Origin: Streptomyces sp. NBC_01351
Lineage (GTDB): Bacteria; Actinomycetota; Actinomycetes; Streptomycetales; Streptomycetaceae
Length of the DNA stretch: 64,000 bases
Direction: 5' to 3'
Assembly (NCBI RefSeq): GCF_036237315.1
Contig: NZ_CP108356.1
Coordinates: 5,461,501-5,525,500, forward strand
Within the stretch, counting starts at the first letter, position 1. Every line of letters begins with the position of its first letter. The notes under the pieces are model-generated. The model worked only from the letters and a program-made list of their open reading frames with translations, had not been told where the DNA came from and ran no database searches. A program made the position numbers and the translations under genes. Below, one piece after another: positions 42,175 through 51,662 of the stretch.

Positions 42175-43089
42175 TCAGCGGGCGCCGCAGGAGCGCAGGT
42201 AGTCGCGGGTACGGCGGGCGATCGGCAGCGGCCGGTCGGGCGGACAGGGGTACATGTCCTGCTCGACGATGGCGAAGAGGTCCACGCCGAGCCGCTGGGC
42301 GGCGGCCAGTACCGGCTCCAGCGCGGGCACCCCCGAGGGCGGTTCGCACATCACCCCGCGGCCCACGGCCGGCCCGAAGGGCAGCTCCCGCGCCACGACT
42401 TCGGCGAGGATCCTCGGGTCCACCTGCTTGAGGTGGAGGTAGCCGATCCGCTCGGCGAAGGCCTCGATCGCCTCGACGCTGTCGCCGCCGCAGTACGCGT
42501 AGTGCCCCGTGTCCAGGCAGAGGGAGACCAGGTCCGGGTCGGTGGCGTCCAGGAAGCGCGCCACGTTGTCCGGGGTGTCGATGTGGGTGTCCGCGTGCGG
42601 ATGGACGACGATCCGCAGCCCGTACCGCTCCCGGACCTCCCGGCCCAGGCGCTCGGTCTGGGAGGCCAGTTCGCGCCATTGGCCGGGGGTCAGGGTGCGG
42701 TCCTCCAACACCTCGCCGGTCTTGTCGTCCCGCCAGAAGGAGGGGATGACCACGAGGTGCGCCGCGCCCATGGCCTGCGTCAGCGCCGCGATCCGCGACA
42801 CGTGCGCCCAGGTGTCCTCCCACACGGCGGGGCCGTGATGGAGTCCGGTGAAGACGGTGCCGGCCGAGACCCGCAGCCCGCGCTTCGCGGTCTCCTCGGC
42901 GAGGTGGGCGGGGTCGGTGGGCAGATAGCCGTACGGGCCGAGCTCGATCCACTCGTACCCGGCGTCCGCGACCTCGTCGAGGAAGCGCTCCCAGGGGGTC
43001 TGCCGCGGGTCGTCGGGAAACCAGACACCCCAGGAGTCCGGAGCCGAACCGACACGGATACGGGTCAACGCGGGCGGGGAGGACGTCAT
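42175..43089 (-). CDS. iolE: IolE-like sugar phosphate isomerase/epimerase family protein (inosose dehydratase)
   Basis: 304 residues, TIM barrel of the xylose-isomerase-like superfamily. Recognised by [20 protein letters not shown] at the N-terminus, [69 protein letters not shown] and [13 protein letters not shown], which provide the metal ligands (Glu, Asp, His, Glu). In iol pathways this family dehydrates 2-keto-myo-inositol (IolE). ATG 43089 is 40 bases or less from the divergent iolC start. The upstream extension to 43170 is antisense to iolC and rejected. Confidence 0.88.
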   Translation of the reverse strand: MTSSPPALTRIRVGSAPDSWGVWFPDDPRQTPWERFLDEVADAGYEWIELGPYGYLPTDPAHLAEETAKRGLRVSAGTVFTGLHHGPAVWEDTWAHVSRIAALTQAMGAAHLVVIPSFWRDDKTGEVLEDRTLTPGQWRELASQTERLGREVRERYGLRIVVHPHADTHIDTPDNVARFLDATDPDLVSLCLDTGHYAYCGGDSVEAIEAFAERIGYLHLKQVDPRILAEVVARELPFGPAVGRGVMCEPPSGVPALEPVLAAAQRLGVDLFAIVEQDMYPCPPDRPLPIARRTRDYLRSCGAR

Positions 43090-43094
43090 AGCGG

Positions 43095-43107
43095 CCACCT
43101 TAGGTGG
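43095..43107. promoter_or_regulatory. CCACCT-T-AGGTGG palindrome between iolE and iolC
   Basis: Thirteen bases, perfect six-base arms, in the very short gap between the divergent iolE and iolC starts. It overlaps the ribosome site of iolC (AGGTGGAGG), so it could be a real operator or just a by-product of facing ribosome sites. Confidence 0.3.
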
Positions 43108-43129
43108 AGGACGAGTGGGAGGACTGACA

Positions 43130-44095
43130 GTGACCGGGACCGGCGATCCGTTGGAGTTCGACCTGATCACGATGGGCCGGATCGGGGTGGATCTCTACCC
43201 GTTGACGACCGGGGTATCACTGGCCGAGGTGGACACCTTCGGCAAGTTCCTCGGCGGCTCCCCGACCAACGTGGCCGTCGCGGCGGCCCGGCTGGGGCGG
43301 CGGGCGGCGGTCATCACCCGCACCGGGGCGGACCCCTTCGGCGCGTATCTGCGTGCGGAGCTGCGGGGGTTCGGGGTCGACGACCGGTGGGTGGAGGAGG
43401 TCGCCGGGGTCCCCACGCCGATCACCTTCTGCGAGGTCTTCCCGCCGGACCGGTTCCCGCTGTACTTCTACCGGCTGCCGAAGGCGCCCGACCTGGAGAT
43501 CGAGGTGGGGGAGGTGGACCTGGCGGCGGTGCGGGCCGCGCGGGTGTTCTGGATGACCGGGACGGGGCTGAGCGAGGAGCCCTCGCGGGCGGCGACGCTG
43601 GCGGCGCTGGAATCCCGTTCCCGGAGGGGGACGACGGTGTTCGACCTGGACTGGCGGCCGATGCTGTGGCGGGAGAAGCCGGAGCCGTACTACGAGCGGG
43701 CGTTGGCGGCGGCGACGGTGGCCGTCGGGAACCCGGAGGAGTGCGAGATCGCCACGGGGCGGTCGGAGCCGTGGGCGGCGGCGCGGGCGCTGATCGCCTC
43801 CGGCGTGGAGCTGGCGGTGGTCAAGCGGGGCCCGGAGGGCGTGCTCGCGGTGCACCGCGACGGGACGGTGGCGGAGGTGCCGCCGGTGCCGGTGGAGGTG
43901 GTGAACGGGCTGGGGGCGGGCGACGCGTTCGGCGGGGCGCTGTGCCACGGGCTGCTGGCGGGGTGGCCGCTGGAGGCGGTCATGCGGTACGCGAACGCGG
44001 CGGGGGCCATTGTGGCCTCGCGCCTGGCGTGTTCCACGGCGATGCCGTTCGCGGTGGAGGTCGAGGAGGTGTTGGGGCGTGCCGGTGGTGTCTGA
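43130..44095 (+). CDS. iolC: 5-dehydro-2-deoxygluconokinase (PfkB family)
   Basis: 321 residues from GTG 43130 (GGAGG 7 bases upstream; GTG 43115 is a second possibility). PfkB-family sugar kinase: LEFDLITMGRIGVDLYPL, KFLGGSPTNVAVAAARLG (first signature, GG near 45), VFWMTGTGLSEEPSRAAT, VFDLDWRPMLW, VKRGPEGVLAVHRDG, and second signature VVNGLGAGDAFGGALCHGLL with the catalytic Asp. Phosphorylates 5-dehydro-2-deoxy-D-gluconate made by IolB. First gene of the plus-strand iol operon; iolB overlaps its end. Confidence 0.92.
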   Translation: MTGTGDPLEFDLITMGRIGVDLYPLTTGVSLAEVDTFGKFLGGSPTNVAVAAARLGRRAAVITRTGADPFGAYLRAELRGFGVDDRWVEEVAGVPTPITFCEVFPPDRFPLYFYRLPKAPDLEIEVGEVDLAAVRAARVFWMTGTGLSEEPSRAATLAALESRSRRGTTVFDLDWRPMLWREKPEPYYERALAAATVAVGNPEECEIATGRSEPWAAARALIASGVELAVVKRGPEGVLAVHRDGTVAEVPPVPVEVVNGLGAGDAFGGALCHGLLAGWPLEAVMRYANAAGAIVASRLACSTAMPFAVEVEEVLGRAGGV

Positions 44096-45146
44096 GTGGG
44101 GGATGGAGTGGACGCGGCTGGTGGTGCTGGAGCTGGCTCCGGGGGAGGTGTACGCGCACGAGTGCGGGGACGCGGAGTGGATCGTGCTGCCGTTGCGGGG
44201 TGGGTGCCGGGTCCGCTGCGCGGATGCTCCGGGGCCTGGTGGTGCGGCGGGGCCGGATGGTGCGCCGGGGCCGCGAGACCGGGGCTCCGCCCCGGACCCC
44301 GCTCCTCAAACGCCGGAGGGGCTGGATTCGTCCCGGCCGGGGTCGGCCGGTGCGCCAGGCGGGAGTAACCGGGCCTCAGCCGAGGGACGGCATCGGCCAA
44401 ATCCAGCCTCGCCGGCGTTTGAGGCGCGGGGGTTCGGGGGCGGAGCCCCCGCAGCGGCGCCGCAGGTGTTCGAACTGCGGGGGCGGACAGGGGTGTTCGA
44501 CGCCGTCAGTGACTTCGTCTATGTGCCGCGCGATGGCCGCGTTGAGATCGAGGCGGCCCAAGGAGGGCGGTTCGCGCTCGCGGGGGCCCGGTGCGAGCGG
44601 CGGCTGCCCGCGCGGTACGGGGCGGCCGAGAGCGTGCCCGTAGAGCTCCGCGGGGCCGGGAATTGCTCCCGCCAGGTCAACAACTTCGGCGCGGCGCACG
44701 CCTTCCCCGCCGACCGGCTCATCGCCGTCGAGGTGCTCACCCCCGGCGGGAACTGGTCCTCGTACCCGCCCCACAAGCACGACACGCCCGCCCCCGGCGA
44801 GGAGTCCCGGCTGGAGGAGATCTACTACTTCGAGATCGCCCCTCACGGGGACACCCCCGGGGTCGGCTACCAGCGCGTCACGCCCTCCCCGGCGGGGAAG
44901 ACCGACATCCTGGCCGAAGTGAGGAGCGGGGACGCCGTGCTGATCCCCGACGGCTGGCACGGGCCGTCCATCGCCGCCCCGGGGCACGACATGTACTACC
45001 TGAACGTGATGGCCGGGCCGCCCGGCGAGCCCCGGGAGTGGCTGATCCGGGACCACCCCGACCACGCCTGGATCCGCGGCAGCTGGGACGGGCAGGACAC
45101 CGACCCCCGGCTGCCCTTCCCCGCAGCAGAGGAGGAGAACCGATGA
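44079..45146 (+). CDS. iolB: 5-deoxy-glucuronate isomerase with in-frame repeat insertion
   Basis: 355 residues if started at GTG 44079, overlapping iolC by 17 bp; ATG 44103 is the alternative (347 residues). IolB is usually about 290-300 residues. The conserved body is present: EWTRLVVLELAPGEVYAHECGDAEWIVLPLRGGCRVRC, then VFELRGRTGVFDAVSDFVYVPRD, CERRLPARYGAAESVPVELRGAGNCSRQVNNFG, LIAVEVLTPGGNWSSYPPHKHD (cupin metal His), YYFEIAPHGDTPGVGYQRV and GPSIAAPGHDMYYLN. Between RC and VFELRG lie about 60 extra residues (44255-44465) encoded by a full R1 palindromic repeat, read in frame on both arms as APQTPEGLDSS and NPASPAFEA. The N-terminus also looks about 20 residues short. Enzyme activity is therefore likely but unproven. 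Confidence 0.88.
   Translation: MPVVSEWGMEWTRLVVLELAPGEVYAHECGDAEWIVLPLRGGCRVRCADAPGPGGAAGPDGAPGPRDRGSAPDPAPQTPEGLDSSRPGSAGAPGGSNRASAEGRHRPNPASPAFEARGFGGGAPAAAPQVFELRGRTGVFDAVSDFVYVPRDGRVEIEAAQGGRFALAGARCERRLPARYGAAESVPVELRGAGNCSRQVNNFGAAHAFPADRLIAVEVLTPGGNWSSYPPHKHDTPAPGEESRLEEIYYFEIAPHGDTPGVGYQRVTPSPAGKTDILAEVRSGDAVLIPDGWHGPSIAAPGHDMYYLNVMAGPPGEPREWLIRDHPDHAWIRGSWDGQDTDPRLPFPAAEEENR
44276..44452. repeat. complete R1 palindromic repeat inside iolB
   Basis: Arms of 30 bp (44299-44328 and 44399-44428) match inverted at 27 of 30 positions, around a 70-bp centre. GC flanks (44281-44295 and 44430-44450) carry GGGCTCCGCCCC and GGGGCGGAGCCCCC. Same element as at 7246, with an expanded loop, and read in frame by iolB. 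Confidence 0.88.
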
Positions 45147-47011
45147 GGCTCACCGTCGCCCAGGCGCTCGTACGGTTCCTCAGCCGGCAGTACGCCGAGC
45201 GCGACGGCCGGCGGCACCGGCTGATCGCCGCCACCTGGGGGATCTTCGGGCACGGGAACGTCGCCGGGATCGGGCAGGCGCTGCTGGAGACCGGCGCGCG
45301 GGACATGCCCTTCTTCCAGGGGCGCAACGAACAGGCCATGGTGCACGCCGCCGTCGGGTACGCCCGGCAGAGCGGGCGGCTGTCGGCCCATGCCGTGACC
45401 ACCTCCATCGGGCCCGGTGCCACCAACCTCGTCACCGGCGCGGCCGGAGCGACCATCAACCGCATTCCGGTGCTCCTGCTGCCCGGGGACACCTTCGCGA
45501 CCCGCCCCGCCGATCCCGTGCTGCAGCAGCTGGAGGTTCCGGAGGCGGGGGACGTCACCGTCAACGACACCCTGCGGCCCGTCTCCCGCTACTTCGACCG
45601 GATCACCCGCCCCGAAGCGCTGATCCCGGCCGCCCTGCAGGCCATGCGGGTGCTCACCGACCCGGTGCGCACCGGCGCCGTCACCCTCGCGCTGCCGCAG
45701 GACGTGCAGGCCGAGGCGTACGACTGGCCCGAGGAGTTCTTCGCCGAGCGGGTGTGGGGCGTACGCCGGCCCCGGCCCGACCGCGCCGAGCTCGCCGCCG
45801 CCGCGGCCGCCGTACGGGGCTCCGCGCGGCCCCTGATCGTCGCGGGCGGCGGGATCCGGCACAGCGGGGCGGGGGCCGTGCTGGCGGAGTTCGCCGGGGC
45901 CACCGGGATCCCCGTGGCCACGACCCAGGCGGGCAAGGGCGTGCTCCCGTACGACCACCCGGCCGAGGTCGGCGGGATCGGGCACACGGGCACGGCCACC
46001 GCCAACGGGCTGGCCCGCGAGGCCGACCTGGTGATCGCGGCCGGGACCCGGCTGACGGACTTCACCACGGCCTCCGCGACCCTCTTCCAGAACCCGGCCG
46101 TCCGGTTCCTCGGCCTCAACCTCGACCCCTACGACGCCCACAAGCTGGCCGCCCTGCCGCTGGTCGCCGATGCCCTTGAGGGCCTGGACGAACTGCGCGG
46201 GGCGGTCGCCGGGTACCGGGTGGATCCCGCGTACGCGGCCGCGTACGGGGAGGGGAAGCGGGAGTGGGAGCGGCGGGTCGACGCCGCCTGGGCCGCCACC
46301 GACGAGGAGCTGCCGCCCACGCAGGCGCAGGTGCTCGGGGTGCTCGACTCGCTGGTCGACGCGAGCGACGTCCTCGTCAACGCCGCCGGCTCGCTCCCCG
46401 GGGACCTGCACAAGCTGTGGCGGGCCCGCTCGACCGACCAGTACCACCTGGAGTACGGGTACTCCTGCATGGGCTACGAGATCCCGGCCGCGATCGGGGT
46501 GGCCCTGGCCGCGCCCGGCCGCCCGGTGTGGGCGCTGGTCGGCGACGGCACGTACCTGATGAACCCGACCGAGATCGTGACGGCCGTGCAGGAGGGCGTT
46601 CCGATCAAGCTGGTGGTCCTCGACAACCACGGGTACGCGTCCATCGGGGGGCTCTCGGGGGCCGTGGGCGGCGAGGGGTTCGCCGCCGCGTACCGCTTCC
46701 GGGCGCCCGACGGCTCGTACAGTGGAGAACCCCTTCCGGTGGACATCGCGGCCAACGCGGGCTCCCTCGGGATGGCAGTGATCCGCGCCGGCACGGTGCG
46801 TGACCTGCGTGAAGCCCTGACCGTCGCGCGCTCGGCAACCTGTCCCACATGTGTCTACGTACAGACCCGAACGCCCGACACTGTGTCGGGCCCGCCCCCC
46901 GCACAGGCGTGGTGGGATGTTCCTGTGGCCGAGACCGCGAACCGCAAAGAGGCGGCCCAGGCCCGTGAAGAGTACGACCGGCAAGCCGCTCAGCGACGTC
47001 GCCATCTGTGA
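45143..47011 (+). CDS. iolD: 3D-(3,5/4)-trihydroxycyclohexane-1,2-dione acylhydrolase
   Basis: 622 residues, ThDP enzyme that opens the cyclohexanedione ring in inositol catabolism to give 5-deoxy-glucuronate. PYR domain: LIAATWGIFGHGNVAGIGQALLE, FFQGRNEQAMVHAAVGYARQ (catalytic Glu), TSIGPGATNLVTGAAGATINR. PP domain: LEYGYSCMGYEIPAAIGVAL, ALVGDGTYLMNPTEIVTAVQEG…VVLDNHGYASIGGLS, with the ThDP-binding GDG…DNHG motif. The ATGA overlap with the iolB stop and AGGAGGAG upstream show coupling. Good length and no breaks. Confidence 0.94.
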   Translation: MRLTVAQALVRFLSRQYAERDGRRHRLIAATWGIFGHGNVAGIGQALLETGARDMPFFQGRNEQAMVHAAVGYARQSGRLSAHAVTTSIGPGATNLVTGAAGATINRIPVLLLPGDTFATRPADPVLQQLEVPEAGDVTVNDTLRPVSRYFDRITRPEALIPAALQAMRVLTDPVRTGAVTLALPQDVQAEAYDWPEEFFAERVWGVRRPRPDRAELAAAAAAVRGSARPLIVAGGGIRHSGAGAVLAEFAGATGIPVATTQAGKGVLPYDHPAEVGGIGHTGTATANGLAREADLVIAAGTRLTDFTTASATLFQNPAVRFLGLNLDPYDAHKLAALPLVADALEGLDELRGAVAGYRVDPAYAAAYGEGKREWERRVDAAWAATDEELPPTQAQVLGVLDSLVDASDVLVNAAGSLPGDLHKLWRARSTDQYHLEYGYSCMGYEIPAAIGVALAAPGRPVWALVGDGTYLMNPTEIVTAVQEGVPIKLVVLDNHGYASIGGLSGAVGGEGFAAAYRFRAPDGSYSGEPLPVDIAANAGSLGMAVIRAGTVRDLREALTVARSATCPTCVYVQTRTPDTVSGPPPAQAWWDVPVAETANRKEAAQAREEYDRQAAQRRRHL

Positions 47012-47024
47012 AGGAGCAAAAGGG

Positions 47025-48524
<1,500 letters not shown>

Positions 48525-48549
48525 CCGGCCACCGACCCCCGTAGGACCA

Positions 48550-48583
48550 CTCGCCCCCCGCAACCCTCACCGCGGGGGGCGAG
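48550..48583 (+). terminator. iol operon terminator
   Basis: Perfect 12-bp arms CTCGCCCCCCGC/GCGGGGGGCGAG with a 10-base loop, followed by TCCGTTT, 26 bp after the mmsA stop. Confidence 0.88.
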
Positions 48584-48599
48584 TCCGTTTCCGGCAGGC

Positions 48600-48950
48600 C
48601 GGTCCGTCATGCCGGTCCGTCAGGGCAGCAGCGACCAGACGTCCGTACTGGTACGGCAGCCGCAGCACGGAGTCCAGCGCGCCCACCACCCGGGCCAGGT
48701 TGCGGTGGTGCGCCGGGAGACCCCACTCGGCGGTGACGTCCCGGGCGCGGCCGCGAAGTCCGCCGCGAAGTTCAGGCCGCCGCCGGGCAGGAGGTACGCG
48801 ATCCCGTGCGGGGGCCGGGTCGTGTCGGCGACCACGTCCACCGTGATGGGGGCCGGGGCCGGAGCTGCGGTTTGTGGCGGGCCGGGTGTCGCTGTGGTCC
48901 TGGTCCATCGCCTGTGTGGCTCCCCGTGTCGGTGATGGCCGGATGCCGTC
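48600..48950 (-). pseudogene. remnant of an alpha/beta hydrolase-like gene (frameshifted, deleted)
   Basis: Two minus-strand frames carry consecutive protein-like pieces: the first has ITVDVVADTTRPPHGIAYLLPGGGLNFAADF, the second, after a frame change near 48740, has VTAEWGLPAHHRNLARVVGALDSVLRLPY. These look like the beginning and the helix before the nucleophile elbow of a secreted or cytosolic hydrolase, but the GxSxG segment and the rest are gone. No intact start-to-stop frame exists. Family assignment is by eye only. Confidence 0.45.
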
Positions 48951-48971
48951 ACCGGGGGACGCCCGCGCGGG

Positions 48972-50006
48972 TCAGTGTGTCTGAGCCAAGTCCCGTTCGG
49001 AATCCGGCTGTTCCTCCGTTTCGAGGCGGCGGCGGCGCCGCAGCACCAGGAAGACCGTCAAGGCGCCGAGGAGCACCAGGAAAAGCCCCAGGGCGGGCCA
49101 GGGGACGGCGATGAAGTCCGTCTCGGACTTCGACACCAGCTCGGGGTGGGCCGCCGCACCGGCGGTGATCCTGACGGTCACCCAGTCCGACTGGGGGGCG
49201 TCCGGCCACGGTTCGGTCAGCTCGATCCGCTGGCCGGGAAGCAGCGCCAGCTTCAGCTCCCGGGCCGGCCGGTCCAGCACCTCACGCCCGAACAGGCCCT
49301 CGGCGGACACCGTCACGCGGGGGTCGACGACCACGTTGCCCCGGTTGACCAGCGTGTACGTGATCGCGGCGTGGGCGTCCTTGACCCAGGGCAGCAGCGG
49401 CGCCGACCGCTCGACCTTCACGTCCTCCACGCTCAGCCCGGGCGTCAGCGGCCCCGGCACCCGGAGGTACAGCCGGGCGCCCACCGAGCGCTTCACCCCG
49501 ACCTGGACCTTGCCGTCCTGCTGCACGCCCTCCACGGCGGTGTTCAGGGCGACGATCCCGCCGACGTGGTCGCCGGGCGTCGCGTCCTCCGGGACCTTCA
49601 CGGTGAACGGGATGTCCTTGCGGCCCTTGGCGGGCACGGTGACGGTGGACGCCGTCTCGGGCGGCAGCGCGATCCACGTGCCGACGTCCTTGGGCTTCGT
49701 CTCCACGGGCAGCAGTGCGAAGGCGCCGCCCGAGGGGGTGTTCACGGCGTCGGTGGCGAAGACCTGGAACGTCAGCTCCTTGTCGGAGGAGTTCAGGATC
49801 GTGACGCTGTCGCCGACGGAGGTCCCGGCCGGGCCCTGGTGGAAGAAGTAGGCGCGGTCGGTCATCGCCGCACCGGCGGCGGGTGTGGGGAAGACCCCCC
49901 AGGTGCCGTTGTCCGCGGCGGTCGCGGTCGCGGCCGTGGCGGGGAGCAGGCCCACGCCCAGCAGCAGGCCGAGGAGCAGACCGTACGGGGAGGTGCGGGT
50001 GCGCAT
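48972..50006 (-). CDS. DUF916 (WxL-associated peptidoglycan-binding) membrane-anchored surface protein
   Basis: 344 residues. Signal peptide at 1-31 (GLLLGLLLGVGLLPATAATATA), a first beta domain (FFHQGPAGTSVGDSVTILNSSDKELTFQVFATDA, typical DUF916), a second beta domain (ARLYLRVPGPLTPGLSVEDVKVERS…ITYTLVNRGNVVVDPRVTVSAEGLFG), then a C-terminal membrane helix (WPALGLFLVLLGALTVFLVL) followed by an arginine-rich tail. DUF916 proteins occur in Gram-positive cell-surface complexes with WxL proteins, which the next gene upstream encodes. Expected outside the cell, anchored in the membrane. ATG 50006 has GGGAGG just upstream. Confidence 0.85.
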   Translation of the reverse strand: MRTRTSPYGLLLGLLLGVGLLPATAATATAADNGTWGVFPTPAAGAAMTDRAYFFHQGPAGTSVGDSVTILNSSDKELTFQVFATDAVNTPSGGAFALLPVETKPKDVGTWIALPPETASTVTVPAKGRKDIPFTVKVPEDATPGDHVGGIVALNTAVEGVQQDGKVQVGVKRSVGARLYLRVPGPLTPGLSVEDVKVERSAPLLPWVKDAHAAITYTLVNRGNVVVDPRVTVSAEGLFGREVLDRPARELKLALLPGQRIELTEPWPDAPQSDWVTVRITAGAAAHPELVSKSETDFIAVPWPALGLFLVLLGALTVFLVLRRRRRLETEEQPDSERDLAQTH

Positions 50007-50040
50007 GGGAGGTTCTCCAGTCGGCGCGGAGACGGGGAAG

Positions 50041-50072
50041 GGGTGGTGCGGCGCCGGAGCGCCGCACCACCC
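50041..50072 (-). terminator. perfect 14-bp-arm hairpin between WxL-like and DUF916 genes
   Basis: GGGTGGTGCGGCGC-CGGA-GCGCCGCACCACCC. It is followed on the minus strand by CCTTCCCC rather than a T run, so it may be a partial terminator or an RNA-stability hairpin that changes the ratio of the two proteins. Confidence 0.65.
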
Positions 50073-50102
50073 TGGACGGAGCAGGCCGTACGGGTACGGG
50101 TT

Positions 50103-50118
50103 CGGGTACGCGTACCCG
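50103..50118. promoter_or_regulatory. 16-bp palindrome CGGGTACGCGTACCCG after the WxL-like gene
   Basis: Perfect palindrome inside a run of GTACGGGT-type words, 7 bp beyond the stop codon of the WxL-like gene. Either part of the 3' stem-loop system or a binding site. Confidence 0.4.
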
Positions 50119-50124
50119 TACGGG

Positions 50125-51414
50125 TTACGCGATGGAGAAGGTGACCACCGACTGGTAGGTGTCGGCGAACATGAACGGCGGGAGCTGGATCATCCCGGCG
50201 CCGCCGACGGCGAACTCGCCACCGGTCAGCTCGTCCCCGCCGGCGTTCTGCGAGGCGATCTTCAGCGGGACGTCGGTGATCGCGCCGGGCGCGCCCGCGG
50301 TGCAGGTGCTCGGGCTGTCCGGGTTGGTGACCGTGCAGGACGGCTGGATGCCGATCTGCGCCTTCGCCATGGAGTGGCCGGTCGTCGTGTTCAGGAACGG
50401 CGTACGGGTCGCCGTCAGGTCCCAGCCGAGCGAGCCACCGCGGAAGTCCTGGACGGTCGCGGCGTTGAACACGCCGGTCAGCGACTGGGACTTGCCGTTG
50501 ATGGTGACCGAGCCGAAGTTGACTGCCGGCTGGCCGTCCTTCGGGCCGAGGGCCAGCGGTCCGGGCAGGACCTCGACGTCGACCGGGTTCTGGACCCCGA
50601 CCGCCTTCTCGATGTAGGAGAAGGACTTGGACGTGGTCGCACCGTCGATCTTGATGGCGTCGGCCTTCTTGGTGACCGTGAGGTTGCAGGTGGCCACGCC
50701 GGAGGCGTCCGCCGAGCCGGTTCCGGCGTCACCGGTCGCCGCGCCCGCGAGCAGGGCGGAGCAGGTGACGGGCCCGGCCGCGAAGTTGGCGCCCGTGACG
50801 ACGACGGGGGTGCCCGCCTCGCCGCTGTTGGGCGTCAGCTTCGTGGTGACCGGGTCCTTGGGCAGGGCCTCGACCGCGACCGAGCCGACGACGGCGCTGG
50901 GACGCGGGTTCGGGGTGCAGATGGTCGTGAAGACCGAACCGCCGAGGTTGGCGTCGGTGACCATCTGGTCGATCCTGACGTCGACCGTGGTGCCCTCGGT
51001 GCCGTCCGGGACCTTGATCGTGCCCACGACGGGACCCGGGTCGAGCGGCACGCCCGGCTGGACGGTGACCGTCTCGGGGGCACCGGTCACTGTCTGGAGC
51101 CCCGCGCCGACGACCAGGGCGATCTTGGTGGTGTTCACCGTGGTCACCGCGAAGGCGGGTATGAGCGGGCTGGTGCCCGGGTCGATCGTGATCGGGACGG
51201 TGTCCCCGGCCTTGGCGCCGTCCGGGAGGGTGACCGTGAAGTTCTGGGTGCCGGATGCGTCGGACTGCGGCGCGGGGGCGTCGCAATCCACAAAGATGGG
51301 CGTGGTCTTGGTCGCGGCGTGAGCCGTCCCCGCCAGACCCACGACGCCACCGGTCAGGGCCAGGGACAACGCGCCCGCCCCGGCCAGAACTCTTCGTCGG
51401 AACGTTGTACTCAC
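50125..51414 (-). CDS. secreted WxL-like surface protein
   Basis: 429 residues. Signal peptide 1-33 (RRVLAGAGALSLALTGGVVGLAGTAHA). Middle domains are Thr/Val-rich and beta-like, with an IPT/TIG-like repeat around TPNSGEAGTPVVVTGANF. The C-terminal region has FRGGSLGWDLTATRTPF, in which GWDLTA fits the WxL motif, and a final FMFADTYQSVVTFSIA resembling the second WxL-domain motif (Y…L). WxL domains bind peptidoglycan non-covalently in low-GC Gram-positives. The DUF916 protein downstream is the usual partner. A promoter with TTGACT and TCAATA lies at 51493-51522. Confidence 0.8.
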   Translation of the reverse strand: MSTTFRRRVLAGAGALSLALTGGVVGLAGTAHAATKTTPIFVDCDAPAPQSDASGTQNFTVTLPDGAKAGDTVPITIDPGTSPLIPAFAVTTVNTTKIALVVGAGLQTVTGAPETVTVQPGVPLDPGPVVGTIKVPDGTEGTTVDVRIDQMVTDANLGGSVFTTICTPNPRPSAVVGSVAVEALPKDPVTTKLTPNSGEAGTPVVVTGANFAAGPVTCSALLAGAATGDAGTGSADASGVATCNLTVTKKADAIKIDGATTSKSFSYIEKAVGVQNPVDVEVLPGPLALGPKDGQPAVNFGSVTINGKSQSLTGVFNAATVQDFRGGSLGWDLTATRTPFLNTTTGHSMAKAQIGIQPSCTVTNPDSPSTCTAGAPGAITDVPLKIASQNAGGDELTGGEFAVGGAGMIQLPPFMFADTYQSVVTFSIA

Positions 51415-51442
51415 TGGGTCGCGACTCCTTCGTCAGACGAAC

Positions 51443-51471
51443 CCCTCCCCCCACCCGCTGTGTGGGGGAGG
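51443..51471 (-). promoter_or_regulatory. 5' leader stem-loop of the WxL-like gene
   Basis: CCTCCCCC(C)AC and GTGGGGGAGG arms (one extra C on one side) in the transcribed leader, 29-57 bp before the start codon. It could slow or regulate initiation. Confidence 0.4.
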
Positions 51472-51492
51472 TCGAGCCGGTGCGGTGGCCGA

Positions 51493-51522
51493 TATTGACG
51501 CGTCGCCGTGATGAGAAGTCAA
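51493..51522 (-). promoter_or_regulatory. predicted promoter of the WxL-like/DUF916 operon
   Basis: On the minus strand TTGACT (from 51522) and TCAATA (ending 51493) are separated by 18 bp, about 80 bp before the start. The surrounding 80 bp are unusually AT-rich for this genome. Confidence 0.5.
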
Positions 51523-51554
51523 TGACTTGTTTTCGCAGGAAGCACACAGAAATT

Positions 51555-51587
51555 GATGGGCCATCAGGGAGAGTCTGATGGCCCATC
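51555..51587 (-). terminator. S8 peptidase terminator
   Basis: Perfect 13-bp arms GATGGGCCATCAG/CTGATGGCCCATC with a 7-base loop, 75 bp after the S8 peptidase stop, followed on the minus strand by AATTTCTGTG. Confidence 0.75.
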
Positions 51588-51662
51588 GGATACCGACCGG
51601 TCGGGGTGGCGGTCCGGCCTCCCCCGGGTCTCCTGCGGTCTGGCGGTCTGGCGGTCTGGCGT

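Noticed and set aside
41144..42952. A 602-codon minus-strand frame covering iolG and most of the iolE-like gene
   Set aside because: Only the part below 42154 is iolG; the upstream part is the wrong frame of the iolE-like gene, arginine/proline-rich, as expected for a shadow in high-GC DNA.
44010..44079. Further upstream start for iolB
   Set aside because: It lies inside iolC in another frame and is arginine-rich; GTG 44079 or ATG 44103 fits the family better.
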